In this document: positions 34,119 to 46,600 of the stretch, piece by piece
How the letters are laid out: each line of letters begins with the position of its first letter
Position numbering within the stretch: the first letter of the stretch is position 1
Assembly (NCBI GenBank): GCA_003194525.1
Contig: NBIV01000342.1
Location: 1 to 64,000 of the forward strand
Origin: Gracilariopsis chorda
Taxonomy: Eukaryota > Rhodophyta > Florideophyceae > Gracilariales > Gracilariaceae
Length of the DNA stretch: 64,000 nt
Direction of reading: 5' to 3'
Program-made: the position numbers and the translations under genes
The notes under the pieces: model-generated
Told to the model about the DNA's origin: nothing
Database searches by the model: none
Seen by the model: the letters and a program-made list of their open reading frames with translations, nothing else

Positions 34119-35100
34119 ATGCCACAACAAAACACAAGTTGCAGAGGTTTTTTGAGACGAGTAACAAGCGCGGGCGTATCCAAGGGATTCTTCAAACCGA
34201 TACTGGACAATCTGGAATGTTCATTACAAAGAACTAACGTACAGGTCTTTCCCGACGATAGGGAGCAGACTGCAGAGGATGCCACTTCCCTGGTAACCAT
34301 TGCAGTAGAGCACGTGTCCCAGATAGGTCTGAGGACCGGTACTACATCCGACCAAACTGTAGAGAACAAAAATAAAGACAAAGATAAGGTGGTGCTTCCC
34401 AAGTTGGATTTGGATACTATTACCGACATGATGATTGATGGAGCAACTCACACGCTCGCAAATCAAATACTTGCTTTTTTCTTTCAAGGTTTTGAGCATC
34501 AGAATCGGGAATGTATAGGCTGATTGGTGGAGGAGTTCCTGCACCAACTTTGACGGGTGGCCCAACACAGCCCCCAGACTATTCCGGTAATGACGGCAAC
34601 CAATCAACGTAAACCACAGGGTTACTCAGTAGCGAACGTTATCCAGCAAACCCTTCCTACAAGACCAACTGATGAGAAGCTTCTCAACCCATTTTGAGAA
34701 ATTGCAGACCTTAAGATAGACGAAGGCCAGGGGTATATATCCTTTTTGGACCAGCTGGTAGAACCAAACAGGGCTCCGACGGTGGAGACTCTGGTGGTGG
34801 TGGTTCGGCGAGCACAGATTATGAGCTGTGACGGAGACCATAAGAAAAGAATACGACCAATAGGAGAAGGAGAAAGAGCCGTTGGGCGGGCCTTGGCTCC
34901 TCGAACTCCAACAATGTCAGAGAACGACGAACAACGTAAAGGGAGAGAACAGAAGAAGGAAAAGCACCGGAAAAGCTGAAGAAAAACCAAAAATCTAAAA
35001 AGAGATGGCATGAGTAATCTGATGAAAATAGAGGCATTACGAAACAGAGATTATTTTCAAATGAATAAATTTCGTGACTTCGTAGGCTACACGTATCGCC
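34119..35100 (+). pseudogene. gypsy1 gag, N-terminal part
   Basis: Plus-strand frames from 34119 (MPQQNTSCRGF) through a Lys/Glu-rich stretch (34900-34980) to a segment ending FVGYTYRLSR near 35100. This corresponds to LVSYRYYRLENSS in the gypsy2 Gag. Gag resumes near 37890, after the Harbinger transposon. Frame breaks and stops are present. Confidence 0.55.
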
Positions 35101-35149
35101 TTTCACGAAGTGGTGTCACGAATGATTACGCTGCTCACTTGGGCGGCAT

Positions 35150-36315
35150 TCGTGAGTACGACTAACACCCTCCTACGTGCCACCCGTGCAATGCAGCAGA
35201 AAGATTACTCCATCACAATTGCAGAACGACGAAAAAGACGTCGCAAGCGTCTCATGCATGCCGGTATCTTGCTCAAAGTAAGCGCACCGCTCTTGTTACG
35301 GGCATGATAAAGGTGTCATCTTGCATTGCGAAACTACAATCTCATACGTCTCAGGTCACTGCATGTCTCAGGAGCGACGTTCAACATTAACAAATTCGAT
35401 CAACAGGAATGCCTGCGCCATTTTCGCTTTCCAAAGAACAAACTCAATTGCATACGCGATCTAACCAACTGGGTTTCAGGGATGACCGAGCGGAACATGT
35501 ACAAATTTGACCCGTTTACAGCTCCCTGCGTCTTTCTAAAACTTCTATTGTTCCCAACAAGGTTATTGGACGTGGAATTCATGTTTAGCATGCGATCATC
35601 TGCTTTATGCGAAGTGTTCTTGGAAGTTACGGAGAGTTTTATGGGTAAGCACCTAATCGAATCTTTGAGGAGTAATCTGATGCAAAGAAGGGCCGCGATG
35701 TACGCTCAAATAATAGAGGACAGAGGTCCTCCGTTGGACACCTGCGTGGGATTCATCGATTGCACAAAGATACAGATGAGTCGTCCACACGGGGCTGGAG
35801 CCGATCAGAGATCCGGTTAGTCTGGACATAAGCGCTTCCATTGTCTAATACACCAAACAGTATCCACTCCCGATGGTCTTATATTCCATTCCACCTGTAC
35901 GCCCTCGATGTCGATCGAAGACACGATATGACGCTTTATTACCAGAGTGGGATAGGTCTTGCTCTACAGGGCGTGCTTTTGCATGGTTGAAGGCAGTTTT
36001 ATCTCTACGGAGGTGCCGCTAATTTCATGGGTCTTTGCCTACAGGTCGCTTACGAACGTGCAGGGGCAACGGCGGAGGAGAGCATCTATAATAGTGGTAT
36101 GAGCTCCGTACGGGAGGCGGTTGAATGTTCGTACAAAGATGTGAAGCAAATGTGGTCTTATCAAGATTTCAAGAGATATTTGAAGGTGTTATAATCTCCC
36201 ATACCGCTTTTATACAAGTCTGCTGCGCTTCTTTGGAACATTGAGATGGGAATGATTCATGGAGGAAAAACGGCTACGTACTTCAACTGCCCTCCCCCTG
36301 TCAGACAGAGTACCT
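35150..36315 (+). pseudogene. PIF-Harbinger transposase (DDE_Tnp_4-like)
   Basis: Reads from a basic N terminus (ERRKRRRKRLMHAGILL near 35230) through CLRHFRFPKNKL and MRSSALCEVFLEVTES to GFIDCTKIQMSRP near 35755. After one shift/stop near 35818 follow SGHKRFHCL, TPDGLIFHS and RRHDMTLY, then near 36110 SSVREAVE-SYKDVKQMW, ending before TATYFNCPPP near 36290. FIDCTK...GHKR...PDG...RRHD is the usual Harbinger DDE arrangement, with D in FID and in RRHD. In-frame stops near 35305, a shift near 35818 and one near 36193 disable it. It disrupts gypsy1 gag. Confidence 0.85.
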
Positions 36316-36330
36316 GAATAACGAGTAAAG

Positions 36331-36376
36331 GCATTGCCCGTTACTGTATTTCCCGTTAGTGCATTGCCCGTTCGAG
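36331..36376 (+). repeat. three ~15-bp direct repeats
   Basis: GGCATTGCCCGTTACT, GTATTTCCCGTTAGT and GCATTGCCCGTTCG in tandem, just after the transposase gene and leading into the palindrome. Confidence 0.7.
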
Positions 36377-36393
36377 GGCGCGCCCTCGAACGG
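36368..36393. repeat. 26-bp perfect palindrome between convergent genes
   Basis: CCGTTCGAGGGCG/CGCCCTCGAACGG, perfectly symmetrical with a BssHII/AscI-like GGCGCGCC centre. It sits between the transposase and the Myb-like gene and could form a cruciform or be two abutting element ends. Confidence 0.9.
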
Positions 36394-36395
36394 AG

Positions 36396-36516
36396 TTTGG
36401 TCCTTTGGGTATCAAAGCCCGCGCCGCCCTCCTCACCCCCTGGCTCTGTCCATCAACTTCGATCCCGTGTCCCGACGGGGGGGGACAGCGCGGGCTTTGA
36501 TAATCAAAGGAACAAA
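36396..36516. repeat. 29-bp inverted repeat with 63-bp spacer
   Basis: Left arm 36396-36424 and right arm 36488-36516 match at 26 of 29 positions; the inner 15 bases (TATCAAAGCCCGCGC) match perfectly. The spacer holds a G8 run. It may act as a shared terminator or be a small nested element. Confidence 0.85.
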
Positions 36517-36599
36517 ACCCTGGAACGCAGGCTGCGCGCGATTTGAGAACCAAAAAGGTAAACAGGAGGCTTTACGAAATCTTGCTACTGTAGCGTCTT

Positions 36600-37447
36600 G
36601 ACCAAGGTGCCAAGAAAAGCAACCATTTTTCCTCACTCTGCGCGAATGTCACGTCTATTTTCTCTATCTGCGGCTGCGTGCTCCATTCCAAGATCCACGC
36701 GGCGTTCATATAACGAAATTCGCCGAGACTCGCCCTCGTCCAAGCGGTTCTGTCTGTCCATCGCCTGGGCATCGTTATTGCGATCGAGCTCGAGGCGATC
36801 TTGCTCCATCTTCAGCCGTTTAGTCTCCATGTCGTTTGTTGCAGCAACATGCATTTCAACCAGGTTTCGTTCCCCTTCACCCGAGTCCACGGTAACGGGC
36901 CTTCGTTTCTTTCCTTCTGTGCGCTCACCACCTCTTGGACTACACCATTCATCTGTAGTTGCTACATGCCTACTTTTCTTAGTCCTAGAAAGCGCTTTCG
37001 TTCTGATCTCTTTGCCGGCCAACAAAAACCTCTTGTCTAGATCAGTACACGCGTTGCGTTTACTTGGTCATTTTTCGTCCCATTCTTCCACTTCCAGCAT
37101 TAAATCATCAAGCAGCATTTCTAGTTCTCCCAGGACTTCGATTATGCCCAAGACAACAGCAGTTTTGTTAACAATGGTGCGGTGTTCGCAAAGACTGTTA
37201 TTGAATCGATCACTGAACGTCTTCCAAGTCAGAGTACACACGGTGTTGAAAGCCCCGGCGGGTGCAGAACACATGCATATATCCATAGCTTTTTCGAACC
37301 TTGATTGGATCCCTCTATAGGGTGGAACATTTTTATCAACTGCTGTGACGGATTTCAAGAGTAGGAGGTCATATACGGTCGAGAAGAGCTTACGCTCCTT
37401 CCCTTGGGTGTTTTGGGCGAAGCGGTTGCGTTTTCAGGTGTAGCCAT
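36600..37447 (-). pseudogene. Harbinger accessory Myb/SANT-like DNA-binding protein
   Basis: Minus strand, convergent to the transposase. Starts at 37447 (MATPENATASPKTPKG). After a shift near 37350 the SANT-like part reads LLKSVTAVDKNVPPYRG, RFEKAMDIC and TWKTFSDRFNN. A further shift near 37070 gives a basic charged region (RTKALSRTKK) and a long Glu/Arg/Asp-rich helix (ETKRLKMEQDRLELD), probably a coiled coil. PIF-Harbinger elements usually encode such a Myb-like partner of the transposase, which supports the assignment. Two frameshifts make it a pseudogene. Confidence 0.7.
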
Positions 37448-37879
37448 CACGGGAAAGGCCACAGTACCTTCATTAAAAGCGGGCTGAGGAGAGGAAGTTA
37501 AAAGGGGCGTGGGAATTGGAATGGGAGTTATGGTTTTGAGTGAGAGGGGTGAACGGTTGTTTATATGGTCACCAAAGAGTCGCTTTTGGCGCGAGAAGCA
37601 TCCCGCCTTCTAGCCAGATGAGCGGGGTGTCTTTGACGCTGTGTTTTTGGAATATCGCTTAAAAGGCGCTCAAACAAAATATGACATGGCCTGCATTCCA
37701 AATTGCGTCTTAGACGGTAAACGTATGTGACTTTTCGCCATATTCTGGAGACATGCGAAAAATCAGGCCTTGCGTAATCCCCCTAATGAGTCCAAAAAGA
37801 ATTTGGAACGAACTGGAGGTAGTTCAGCTATTGAAAGACATGATCACCAAGGTGCTTGATTACAGAACCTAAAGGTTAT

Positions 37880-38560
37880 GGAACTGGAATTCTGAGTATG
37901 CCTTACACAGAACTGAGAAGATTACCAAGCAGTATAAACGGCTTGGTCGCCAAATGGGTGATAGTAGCTTTACAGGTGATGATCCGATTGCGATCGTTGA
38001 TTTTCTTCCAGAATTGAATATCAATTGTGACCAGAATGGTCTTACAGGGGGTGTAGTCATGTGATTGTTTTGATTCTACTTGAATAAGCAGGACACATAC
38101 CTGCTTCACGGTAGGATGCAAGGGAACACCATGTCGGTTGATGAGGACCATATGGAGATGTTTCAGACATACCCGCTGGTCGTCAACTACCTTCTGAAAA
38201 CCTATGCGATCGATGAGCTTATTCAAGAAGCTTATGCGCAGCTTCTAGGCTACCTTTAGAGGTCAAGGCAAACCGAATGGGAATTCGCAAAATCATTGTT
38301 CGCGATGTCATCCCACTGTGTTAATGTGTTTACTACCACTCAGTTGTAGTCACTGTTAGCTGAGAACGTCGAACGGCCCATGAGCTCACGGGTAAGGAAT
38401 CAACGTACAACAAACCGAAAGGTGGATTACAACGGGCTTACATGGTATGTGCGAGCTCTTGGAGAAACGCAGCGATACTGCCGTATACAGCCCAGTGCGT
38501 TTGTCAAGCCTGGTAGGGATACACCGAAACTGCCCATTCTGGGCATGGATTACTCGTGAC
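37880..38560 (+). pseudogene. gypsy1 gag, C-terminal part
   Basis: Resumes with KRLGRQMGDSSFTGDDPIAIVDFL, which matches the gypsy2 Gag (KR, FSGEDPILVLDFL), then NYLLKTYAIDELIQEAYAQ and a region ending near GMDYS at 38560. Several stops. No zinc knuckle found. Confidence 0.7.
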
Positions 38561-40150
38561 CCTCCGAGGACGTGGCGCACGGTGTCACACCAGTTGGATC
38601 TACAGTCCATTTCGTAAACACCGGATCCACCTCTGCATTGGTTTCTCTATCATCGGCCTGGAAAACTACAATGGCAGCATCTATCGCGAAAGTATCAACG
38701 CCATCCACACAGACGTCCATCCCCAACCATCAGACACTGGCAATATAACCAGTAGAAAGGACCACACCAAAGAGTCAGCAGTCTTCGTGCCACACTCCAC
38801 GCTTCCAACCTATGGAATAGACGCCGATGCTCGGAACCTGGATTGCTTTGATGAATCCAATCACTGGAAATCTCCTCTTATTGTTTTGTGTATCACCCCA
38901 ACACTTGGCTATGACATGTCTGAGTGTAACTGCCCAGGTTTGAGCCCAAGTGCATCAGCAAAAACATTAGGTGTTATTTGGCGAAGTGGGTGGAAACCGA
39001 CAGGTTCAGGACAAACAATCTATTGTAAACCAACATGTTAGTCTGGTATCCGGTACGGACTCAGCAGGCTCAGCCGATGCCACACCACCCCAGGCGGAAA
39101 ACGCCTAGATTTCGGGCATGAGGCCACTCCCAACCGGTCTCATGTTGAAGGCAAACAGGCTATAGTGGTTTCTCGTATGGATATTCACCCTTTGGTTACT
39201 GGAAAAGAAGCGCTAGAAAACCAATCGGTACCTTCCTGTTTTCTGAAACAGTATCACTATAGGGTAAACATCGCCCTTGTGTTTTCTGTTTATCATTTGG
39301 TCCCGTGCACTGTGGTCTTATGTACGAGAGCTGGACTGGATTCGGGTTGATTCGAAGTTACCATCACCGAAGATGTTGCACAGCGTACAGTCATGTACCC
39401 TTACCAACACTTTGGTGGATGCAGGTAAGCGACCACTGGTGGTCTAGTGCAGCGTAGAGCTAATCTTGAACGTAGAAACCCTCATGGCTAGGGTACGGAT
39501 TATCGTCATCAACAATTGGCAACAGATTTTATCCTTGGAACTATGTTCATTGGCAACTATGTCCGAACATTTTTTGCTTCTAACCAGAACTTTTTTGTTC
39601 AACAAGGTCCCAAAGTAGCCATATGTGCTCGGCAGAAGTCGAAAACCGCATCCAGACCAGCACAGAAACTGTTCTTGGCAACAGGATCCAAATATGTTTA
39701 ACTTGCAAATTCAATCGGGTCCTGTCTATGCAAGAGGTGGTAGCCAAAGTAATATGCCATAGACCTGGTCTCCAATCACTATATAGCAACCATAAATTAT
39801 TGGAACGCCACATGGCCATGACAGCGATATGATATCGTAGAAAACATTCCAAAGCAAACTTTTCGGGTATGCTTAAGCAACTTTAGTAGCCATACGGTCG
39901 TAATAGCCAAGAATACCACTGCCAGATTGCATCTCTCACCCCGGGCAGTATTTTTACTCGTAAATCACAAATACAGTCCGGATAACGCCACCCTGTGCAG
40001 GGTGCGGGCGAAACCGATCGCGGAAGAAGGGAAACCAACCACGCCTTTAAACGCTGAAATGGCACCAAAACCGAACGAAAATACCAAAAGGAAAGAGGAT
40101 GTCCCCATCAGGACTAAGAGAAACCTTGCAAGGATCGTATTCTCCACCTA
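38561..40150 (+). other. gypsy1 protease-linker region, badly decayed
   Basis: No protease DTG/DSG motif could be placed. Near 39740-39830 a short stretch (VVAKV, GLQSLYSNHKLLE) looks like the Pro-RT linker. Otherwise only broken frames. Confidence 0.35.
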
Positions 40151-42980
40151 TTGGATCTGTTGAATACAATATGTTCAGGTAACCTAGAGGTGATTAAAGC
40201 CACGCAACACCGTATCGACCTGGTTCCTGGAGCTAAGCAGATACACCAAGAACTATACCAGGCAAGTCCGAAAGCCCAACAGTTCGAAATCGAAGAGTTA
40301 AAAAGAATTTTGGACGGGTTTATCGAAACTGCATACGCGGAATGGGCCATCTCAGTAGTATTGATCCAAATGAAGAAAGACATCAGAACGAGGTTTTGCA
40401 TCGAGTATCGAAAACGAAACTTGGTTATGGTCAGGGCTTCGTATCCGATACCTATAGTGAATGAATGTATTGATTCTCTCGTGATTGCAAAAGTCATCAC
40501 CCCACTGGACGCTAATGGCAATTGAAATGAAGTGGAGATACTCAAAACTGATAGGGACTTGACTAAGTTCACCTGCCAAGCTGGGCCCTCCCGCTTCTTG
40601 CGAAGGCCATTTGGTTTGCAAATTGCGCCAAGTACCTTCCAAAGAGCTCTAGATATAATCCTGTGGAACATAAGACGGCAGACCGTACTCGTGTACGATG
40701 AAGTATTCATCTCTTTTCGATCAGTTGAAGAACATTTTAGGCACTTCCAAATGACGCTTTATCTCCTGACGGATGCCTTAGTAACGCTAGACTTAGGCAA
40801 ATGCATGTTTTTTGACCAAAAGGTAGAGTGTCTGGGCCATATGATCAGCCCCAGTTCCCTGTAGGTAGCCAAAAAGATTATCCGAGTGATTCAGAAAGCG
40901 AAGCTCTCACCGACCCAAACGAATGTACGCTCCTTTATTGGTTTGTGTAATTTGTACCGAATGTGTATCAAGGTGTTCGCTCAGACTGCAGCTCCCCTGA
41001 AAAAGAAGCGACAGAAAGGAAAACCGGATCAGTCTGGATGCCTTGACGAGGATGAGATTAAAAGGTTTCAGAAGCGGAGAGCTATTCTGTCAAGACTGAT
41101 TATTTTTATGCCTTTCATAGCGAGGTATCCTGCACTTAAGCTAAATAGTGCAAGAAAAAGTGGATGTGAGCAGATTGCCGATCGGGTTCTGGACTAAGGC
41201 ACTGACCAGAACGGAGCAGAAATACACCTTGACGGAGAAAAATGCCTAGTGGTGTTGTGGAGCATGCTGATGCTCCGTACTTAAGTATACGGAAGTAAAT
41301 TCAACTTTTAGACAGATTATGATGCATTAAGATGGATATTAGTCTTCGCGGACTCTTCTGGACGGTTAGGCAGATGAAGGCTAAGACTATCGAATTTTGA
41401 GTATGAAGTACAATACCACCCAGCTATAAATCACAACGTGGCCGATGCCATATCACGCTTGAATACAAAGGTTTAAGAAGGGGATCAGTGGCGAACGATA
41501 TTCCGTGCTTCACTGTTCAATTCGGTTAAGAATGGATAAGAGGAGGAAACCATAGTAGGTACCTTCTTGTATGAAGAGGAAAAATTCTATCAGGTGATTG
41601 TCGCAGATGATACAAGAAACGGGATATTCGAAGTATAAAAGGAAGAGTACTCCCCCATTACCAATGAGGAATTCTTATGGAAGCAAGCAAACGGTATGTA
41701 TTGCAAGTCATTACTAAAAATTGATGGGCAGAAGGATACGCAGTTGGATGTGGACCATGACTTTTATTTAGTCAGGCGATCTGCGTTAAATGGACTGCTA
41801 CAAAAGTTCCTACCGGATTCGATCCGTCAAAAGGTTCCTCTCCTGACCCACCCGTAACGGCTGGCAGGTCAACCGCAAGGTAGAGGAATGTATGATACAC
41901 TAACGAAAGACTTCTACTGGCCCTGGCCGGCTCAAAAGGTTTATAACTATGTGGTGAGATGCATCTCGTGCATCAAAACCCGTGATGGTATTCGGAAACA
42001 TCATCGGTTTATGAAGGTACTCCGGGCGGTCACACCATTGGAGCTCGTAGCTACTAACCTATTGGGACCGCTTCCTGAAACAAACAAGAGAGACAAGTAT
42101 ATCAGGGTAGTTAACGATCAGTTTTCGAAGATCACTAGGGCCATCCCTCTCAAACACATGACCTCAACCGTCTTTGCGGAAGATTTATTCATCCAATGGG
42201 AGTACTGGTATGGTCCGCCAATCTATCTTCGGATGAATAATGGTTTTAGCCTGGATTCTAAGTTCTTGCATTAGTCCCTACAATGTTAGGTTTGAAGCAC
42301 TATTTCACTATTTCATACCTCCTCCAAGCCAAAGGGCAAGTAGAAAGGTTCCACAAGACTTTAGTGGTGCGTTTGAATCACTGTGCAGAAGAACGAAGAT
42401 GGGATTGGGCTGAGTTCGTACAGCGCTTGACGTGTGTTCACAACCTAGAGGAACACCGCTCATTTGGAAGCGCTATCTTTGGTTCTAGTCTACCATGTCA
42501 CCCTTCCGGTATTATCGTCCAAGAAGGTCCAAGTAACCGAAGAGCTAGAGAAACGCAATCCACCACTTAGGTAAAGGACGACATTCGCTGAAGTTACCCG
42601 TAGAGATTCTCTCAAGGTTGAGGGAATCCCTACCGGTAGCGACTGAAAAACTAACAAAGGCCCAGAAGCGTTATAAGAAAGAATATAACCAAAAGGTGAA
42701 ATCGATAACCAAATTGGAACAGGGAGGTTACTTCTTTGTAGACATGCCATCAAATAATGTTCTTCCATCCCCGAAACATGACATGGATGATCATTTGGTT
42801 GACGAGGGCATACGGTCAAAACTGCTGCCCAATTCCACGGGATCTTTCAAGTTTATTCGGTGTAATGACCAAAGGATAACCATCTTGGCAAACGGACTAG
42901 AGAATACCGTATGGGTAGAATGGGTGATAAGAGCCCCACGCTGTGAGCTCACAACTCATCTGGTAGGCCCAAAAAAATGA
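40151..42980 (+). pseudogene. gypsy1 pol: RT, RNase H, integrase, GPY/F
   Basis: RT at 40151-40864, same frame with TGA at 40523 and TAG at 40862 (HRIDLVPGA, PSTFQRALDII). The YxDD box is lost (VYDEVFIS). RNase H to about 41480 (LRLSNFEYEVQYHPAI, NVADAISRL). Integrase from 41888: VRCISCIKT zinc part; TNLLGPL for DLLGPL and MNNGF for SDNG, so two catalytic Asp codons read Asn; the Glu in KGQVERFH is kept. A GPY/F-like GSFKFI lies near 42840. Asp-to-Asn and Trp-to-stop changes fit G-to-A or C-to-T decay. Confidence 0.85.
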
Positions 42981-43149
42981 ATTCCTCATGAAGAGTGAGC
43001 CAAGACCAAGACGGAACCTCAATGAAGTTGGCCGTCTGGTGGAACAAGTCCCCCCCTCCACTTCCACAACCCAAGAACATACCATGCAGGCTGTGACCAA
43101 AAAGGTAACGGTAGAGCGAACCATTTTTTTAGCGATCCGCTCTATGGGT

Positions 43150-43290
43150 AGTGACCAACCACCTCAAGGGAATGAATCTATGAACACAGAAAGCGTGATT
43201 GAATCCATAGTCCGCCACGATCGTACCATTTTTGAGATTCGTTACGATGTATGGTGGTGTCAGTGGACGGCTTTCCATGGCATCATGTAG
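43150..43290 (+). pseudogene. gypsy1 Pol C-terminal chromodomain remnant
   Basis: Reads TESVIESIVRHDRTIFEIRYDVWWCQW, with VExIVxH...FxxRxxVxW spacing as in chromodomains of Ty3/gypsy chromoviruses and as in gypsy2 at 59710-59860. Only about 60-100 codons separate it from the GPY/F module, unlike the long linker of gypsy2. Confidence 0.55.
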
Positions 43291-43640
43291 CCGTCTCACC
43301 ACATATCTAATACCTTCCCCATAACTTACTGGCGCCAACGCGGCGAAAACCCACCAACTGGATCACTTATTGCCACTGTGGAGCAGTACCGCTAAAGAGG
43401 GGGGAGACGCTTTGGCGCAATACCAAGAGGTACATAACTAATACGAACTGACAATAACAAACAGAACTCATCATTTATGTACAAAAATACTCAGGCGTTG
43501 TCACAGGAGGATACCGAAAAAGAACCAGAATCTTACGGAGCATGAAGAGATGGATATCTACCACCGTATACGCCGCGTTCAATTCCCTGAGTGAGGAGTA
43601 ACGTACGCCCAGGACTGAGCCATTCACGACCACGGCCGGC

Positions 43641-46600
43641 CTAAACACCGATAGTGCGACCACCGCCTAGCGTAGTACCAGCGATAGGAGACACACTAGT
43701 TGAGAGACTGGCTTCACCAGATCGTAATATTTGAGTGATAGGAATAGGTAGAGGACGATTGGGATATTCCGGATGGGTTTGTGTCGGTTGAGCCGAAAAG
43801 GCCAGAGGACCAAACGAAGCCATGGTGTGAGCACCTGAATGGGAAGCAAAATCTGCCGAAGAAGGAAGTTGGAAAACAGTCGGTACAGACCCAGGTGGGA
43901 CACCAAATGGTTGGGATAGTCGTAAGACAGCCTGTTGGTTGTAACAAAAACCAATGAAGGGATTTTCGTCGATTATCTCAGGAAAAAGCTCCTACGGGTT
44001 ATGTCACCATCTGGTATAACGCGTGCTGGAACTGATCCCGGAACCAGCAAAGTCCATCTTTTTGAGCCTCACGCCGAGCCAAAAGCGGAAGGTAGCTAGT
44101 CAGGGTGTCTAAGGCCGTAATGTCATTCGGAGAAACCAGTTAGGTCAACTACTGCAGGCCACCACGATGGAGTCAAAGCAGAGCACGTTTAATACCATTA
44201 GGGTGCTTGCCGTCGCGAAGAACCAGGGGACTGACCACTAAGACAGAACGGAAGACACCACCAATGTTTGAAGAGCTGTAGTGGAAACAGTTTCACGAAA
44301 AGTGGGGGGTGCAACCATAGTAGGAGGCGTAGCAGCCACGGAGACGCTCGGAAGCAAAGCAGGATATTCTATAACAGATTGGGGCATACGGGCATCCGCG
44401 TCCTCTCCTTCTTCCCGATTGTGAAGACGAACTGGAAGGCTCTGTTTCTTTGCTGTAGCTACGTGGAGCTTCTTATGGTCCCACAACGCCCAGGCGTGAC
44501 CTGCATTCCAGGGCTGGTTCTCAGCCGCATCCAAAATGGCAGTGAGCTATTTGACCGAATACTGTGTATCTCTGACAAGGGTTTCCACACCAAGTTTGTC
44601 ACGGACAATTTCCACGACATTGTTCGACGTAGAGAAGATGCTACCAGCAGGATAGAGTGCGTGGGCTGGAAATGCGTGGTCGTTGGACAGCGTGGGCACG
44701 TCACACCTTCCAGAGCCGTTTGGAGGGATAGGATCGCCTTCATGGCAGCGAATTCTGCAAAGACAATTTTCCATATGGTACCTGCAAAATAGGAGCGATC
44801 CATGATAGCGCTGCTAAACTGGACCAGTACCGGTGGGGTTGGAACATCGAGGAAATGGTGGACCTCGTAATGCTGCCAACAACTTGGTCTTGGGACGTAC
44901 ATCCTGCGATGCATCGCGTCATCTTGTGAAAAGAACTAAAGTAGGTTGTACGTGTGCATCGTTCGCACGTTAGCTCTTTGGTGTCGGAGATGTGACTCTT
45001 CTGCTGAGTGCCTGGCCCCCGGGCTACGGTCCATGAACCAATTGGTATGTAACGGCTTGTCAAAACATACCATATTGAAGTTACATCACACGGCTGAGAT
45101 ATAAGGACCCATTTCGTACAGGGCCCAAACCACTCGGCGGAAGTATTCAAACTCTTGGAGACTGCTGAAGAAAGGAAAGTCAGACGGGACCATAGGAGGA
45201 ATGACGCACACGAATGGAATATGACGCCGCTTGTCATCGAATACCGCTGATCGGTTTTATTGAAAATTTGGGCTACCAGATGGTGAAGGAGCCCTACAGG
45301 TGGGAATTTGTGGGAGTCATTTGCAGTCTAATTGGCTGTACGTGACGTATGTATCCAAAGAGAGTCTACAGTACTCATTTGGAGCCTGAATCGAGTTGAT
45401 ATTGATAGGACAATAGGTGGAGTCGAAGATACAGGAATCAATGTCCTCCAGGGATGTCCCATCTCAACACCCCACTCTTAATGATTTACACATGTATGAG
45501 GGGGGTGTTGTTGATTGATGGGAGGCGGTGCGCCAATAAACCGCTCTGTATGCCCCTCTACGCGCATGCAAAACTGCCATTTGGCGCAACGCCTCCCTAC
45601 CACTTAAAAAATTCAGCAGCAGCAGCAAAGCTTCCTGCTTACTGGCTGGCACTCCCATAATGACTGCAGTGCCACCCAGTTACACAAAGCAACGTGTCAC
45701 GCTTTCTCATCATTGGCTGGCATTGCAGTCAATTTAGGCACCTAGGCGCCGCGGCGCCCCGTGGCTCTACGAGCGCTATTGCGAGCGCAAGCGAGCAAAG
45801 TGCTCGGAGAGCCTCCGAACGCCACGAAATACACAAAGCTACAAAACCAACGCGGCGCGCAGCGCCGCCCACGGCCGAAGGCCGTTTCCACTTGTATCAA
45901 CACCCCACTCTTAATGATTTACTCATGTATGAGGGGGGTGTTGTTGATTGATGGGAGGCGGTGCGCCAATAAACCGCTCTGTATGCCCCTCTACGAGCAT
46001 GCAAACCTGCCATTTGGCGCAACCCCTCCCTACCACTTAAAAAATTCAGCAGCAGCAGCAGCAGCAAAGCTTCCTGCTTACTGGCTGGCACTCCCATAAT
46101 GACTGCAGTGCCATCCAGTTACACAAAGCAACGTGTCGCGCTTTCTCATCATTGGCTGGCACTGCAGTCAATTTAGGCACCTAAACACAAACCCCTACGG
46201 CTCCACATACTCTCGGCGCCGCGGCGCGCCGTGGTTCTACGAGCGCCATTGCGAGCGCAAGCGAGCAAAGTGCTCGGAGAGCCTCCGAACGCCACGAAAT
46301 ACACAAAGCTACAAAACCAACGCGGCGCGCAGCGCCGCCCACGGCCGAAGGCCGTTTCCACTTGTATCAACACCCCACTCTTAATGATTTACTCATGTAT
46401 GAGGGGGGTGTTGTTGATTGATGGGAGGCGGTGCGCCAATAAACCGCTCTGTATGCCCCTCTACGAGCATGCAAACCTGCCATTTGGCGCAACCCCTCCC
46501 TACCACTTAAAAAATTCAGCAGCAGCAGCAGCAGCAAAGCTTCCTGCTTACTGGCTGGCACTCCCATAATGACTGCAGTGCCATCCAGTTACACAAAGCA

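Noticed and set aside
34622-35011. 129-codon minus-strand frame rich in Phe/Leu/Ser
   Set aside because: Opposite the Lys/Glu/Arg-rich gypsy1 gag stretch; such purine-rich sense sequence gives hydrophobic antisense frames.
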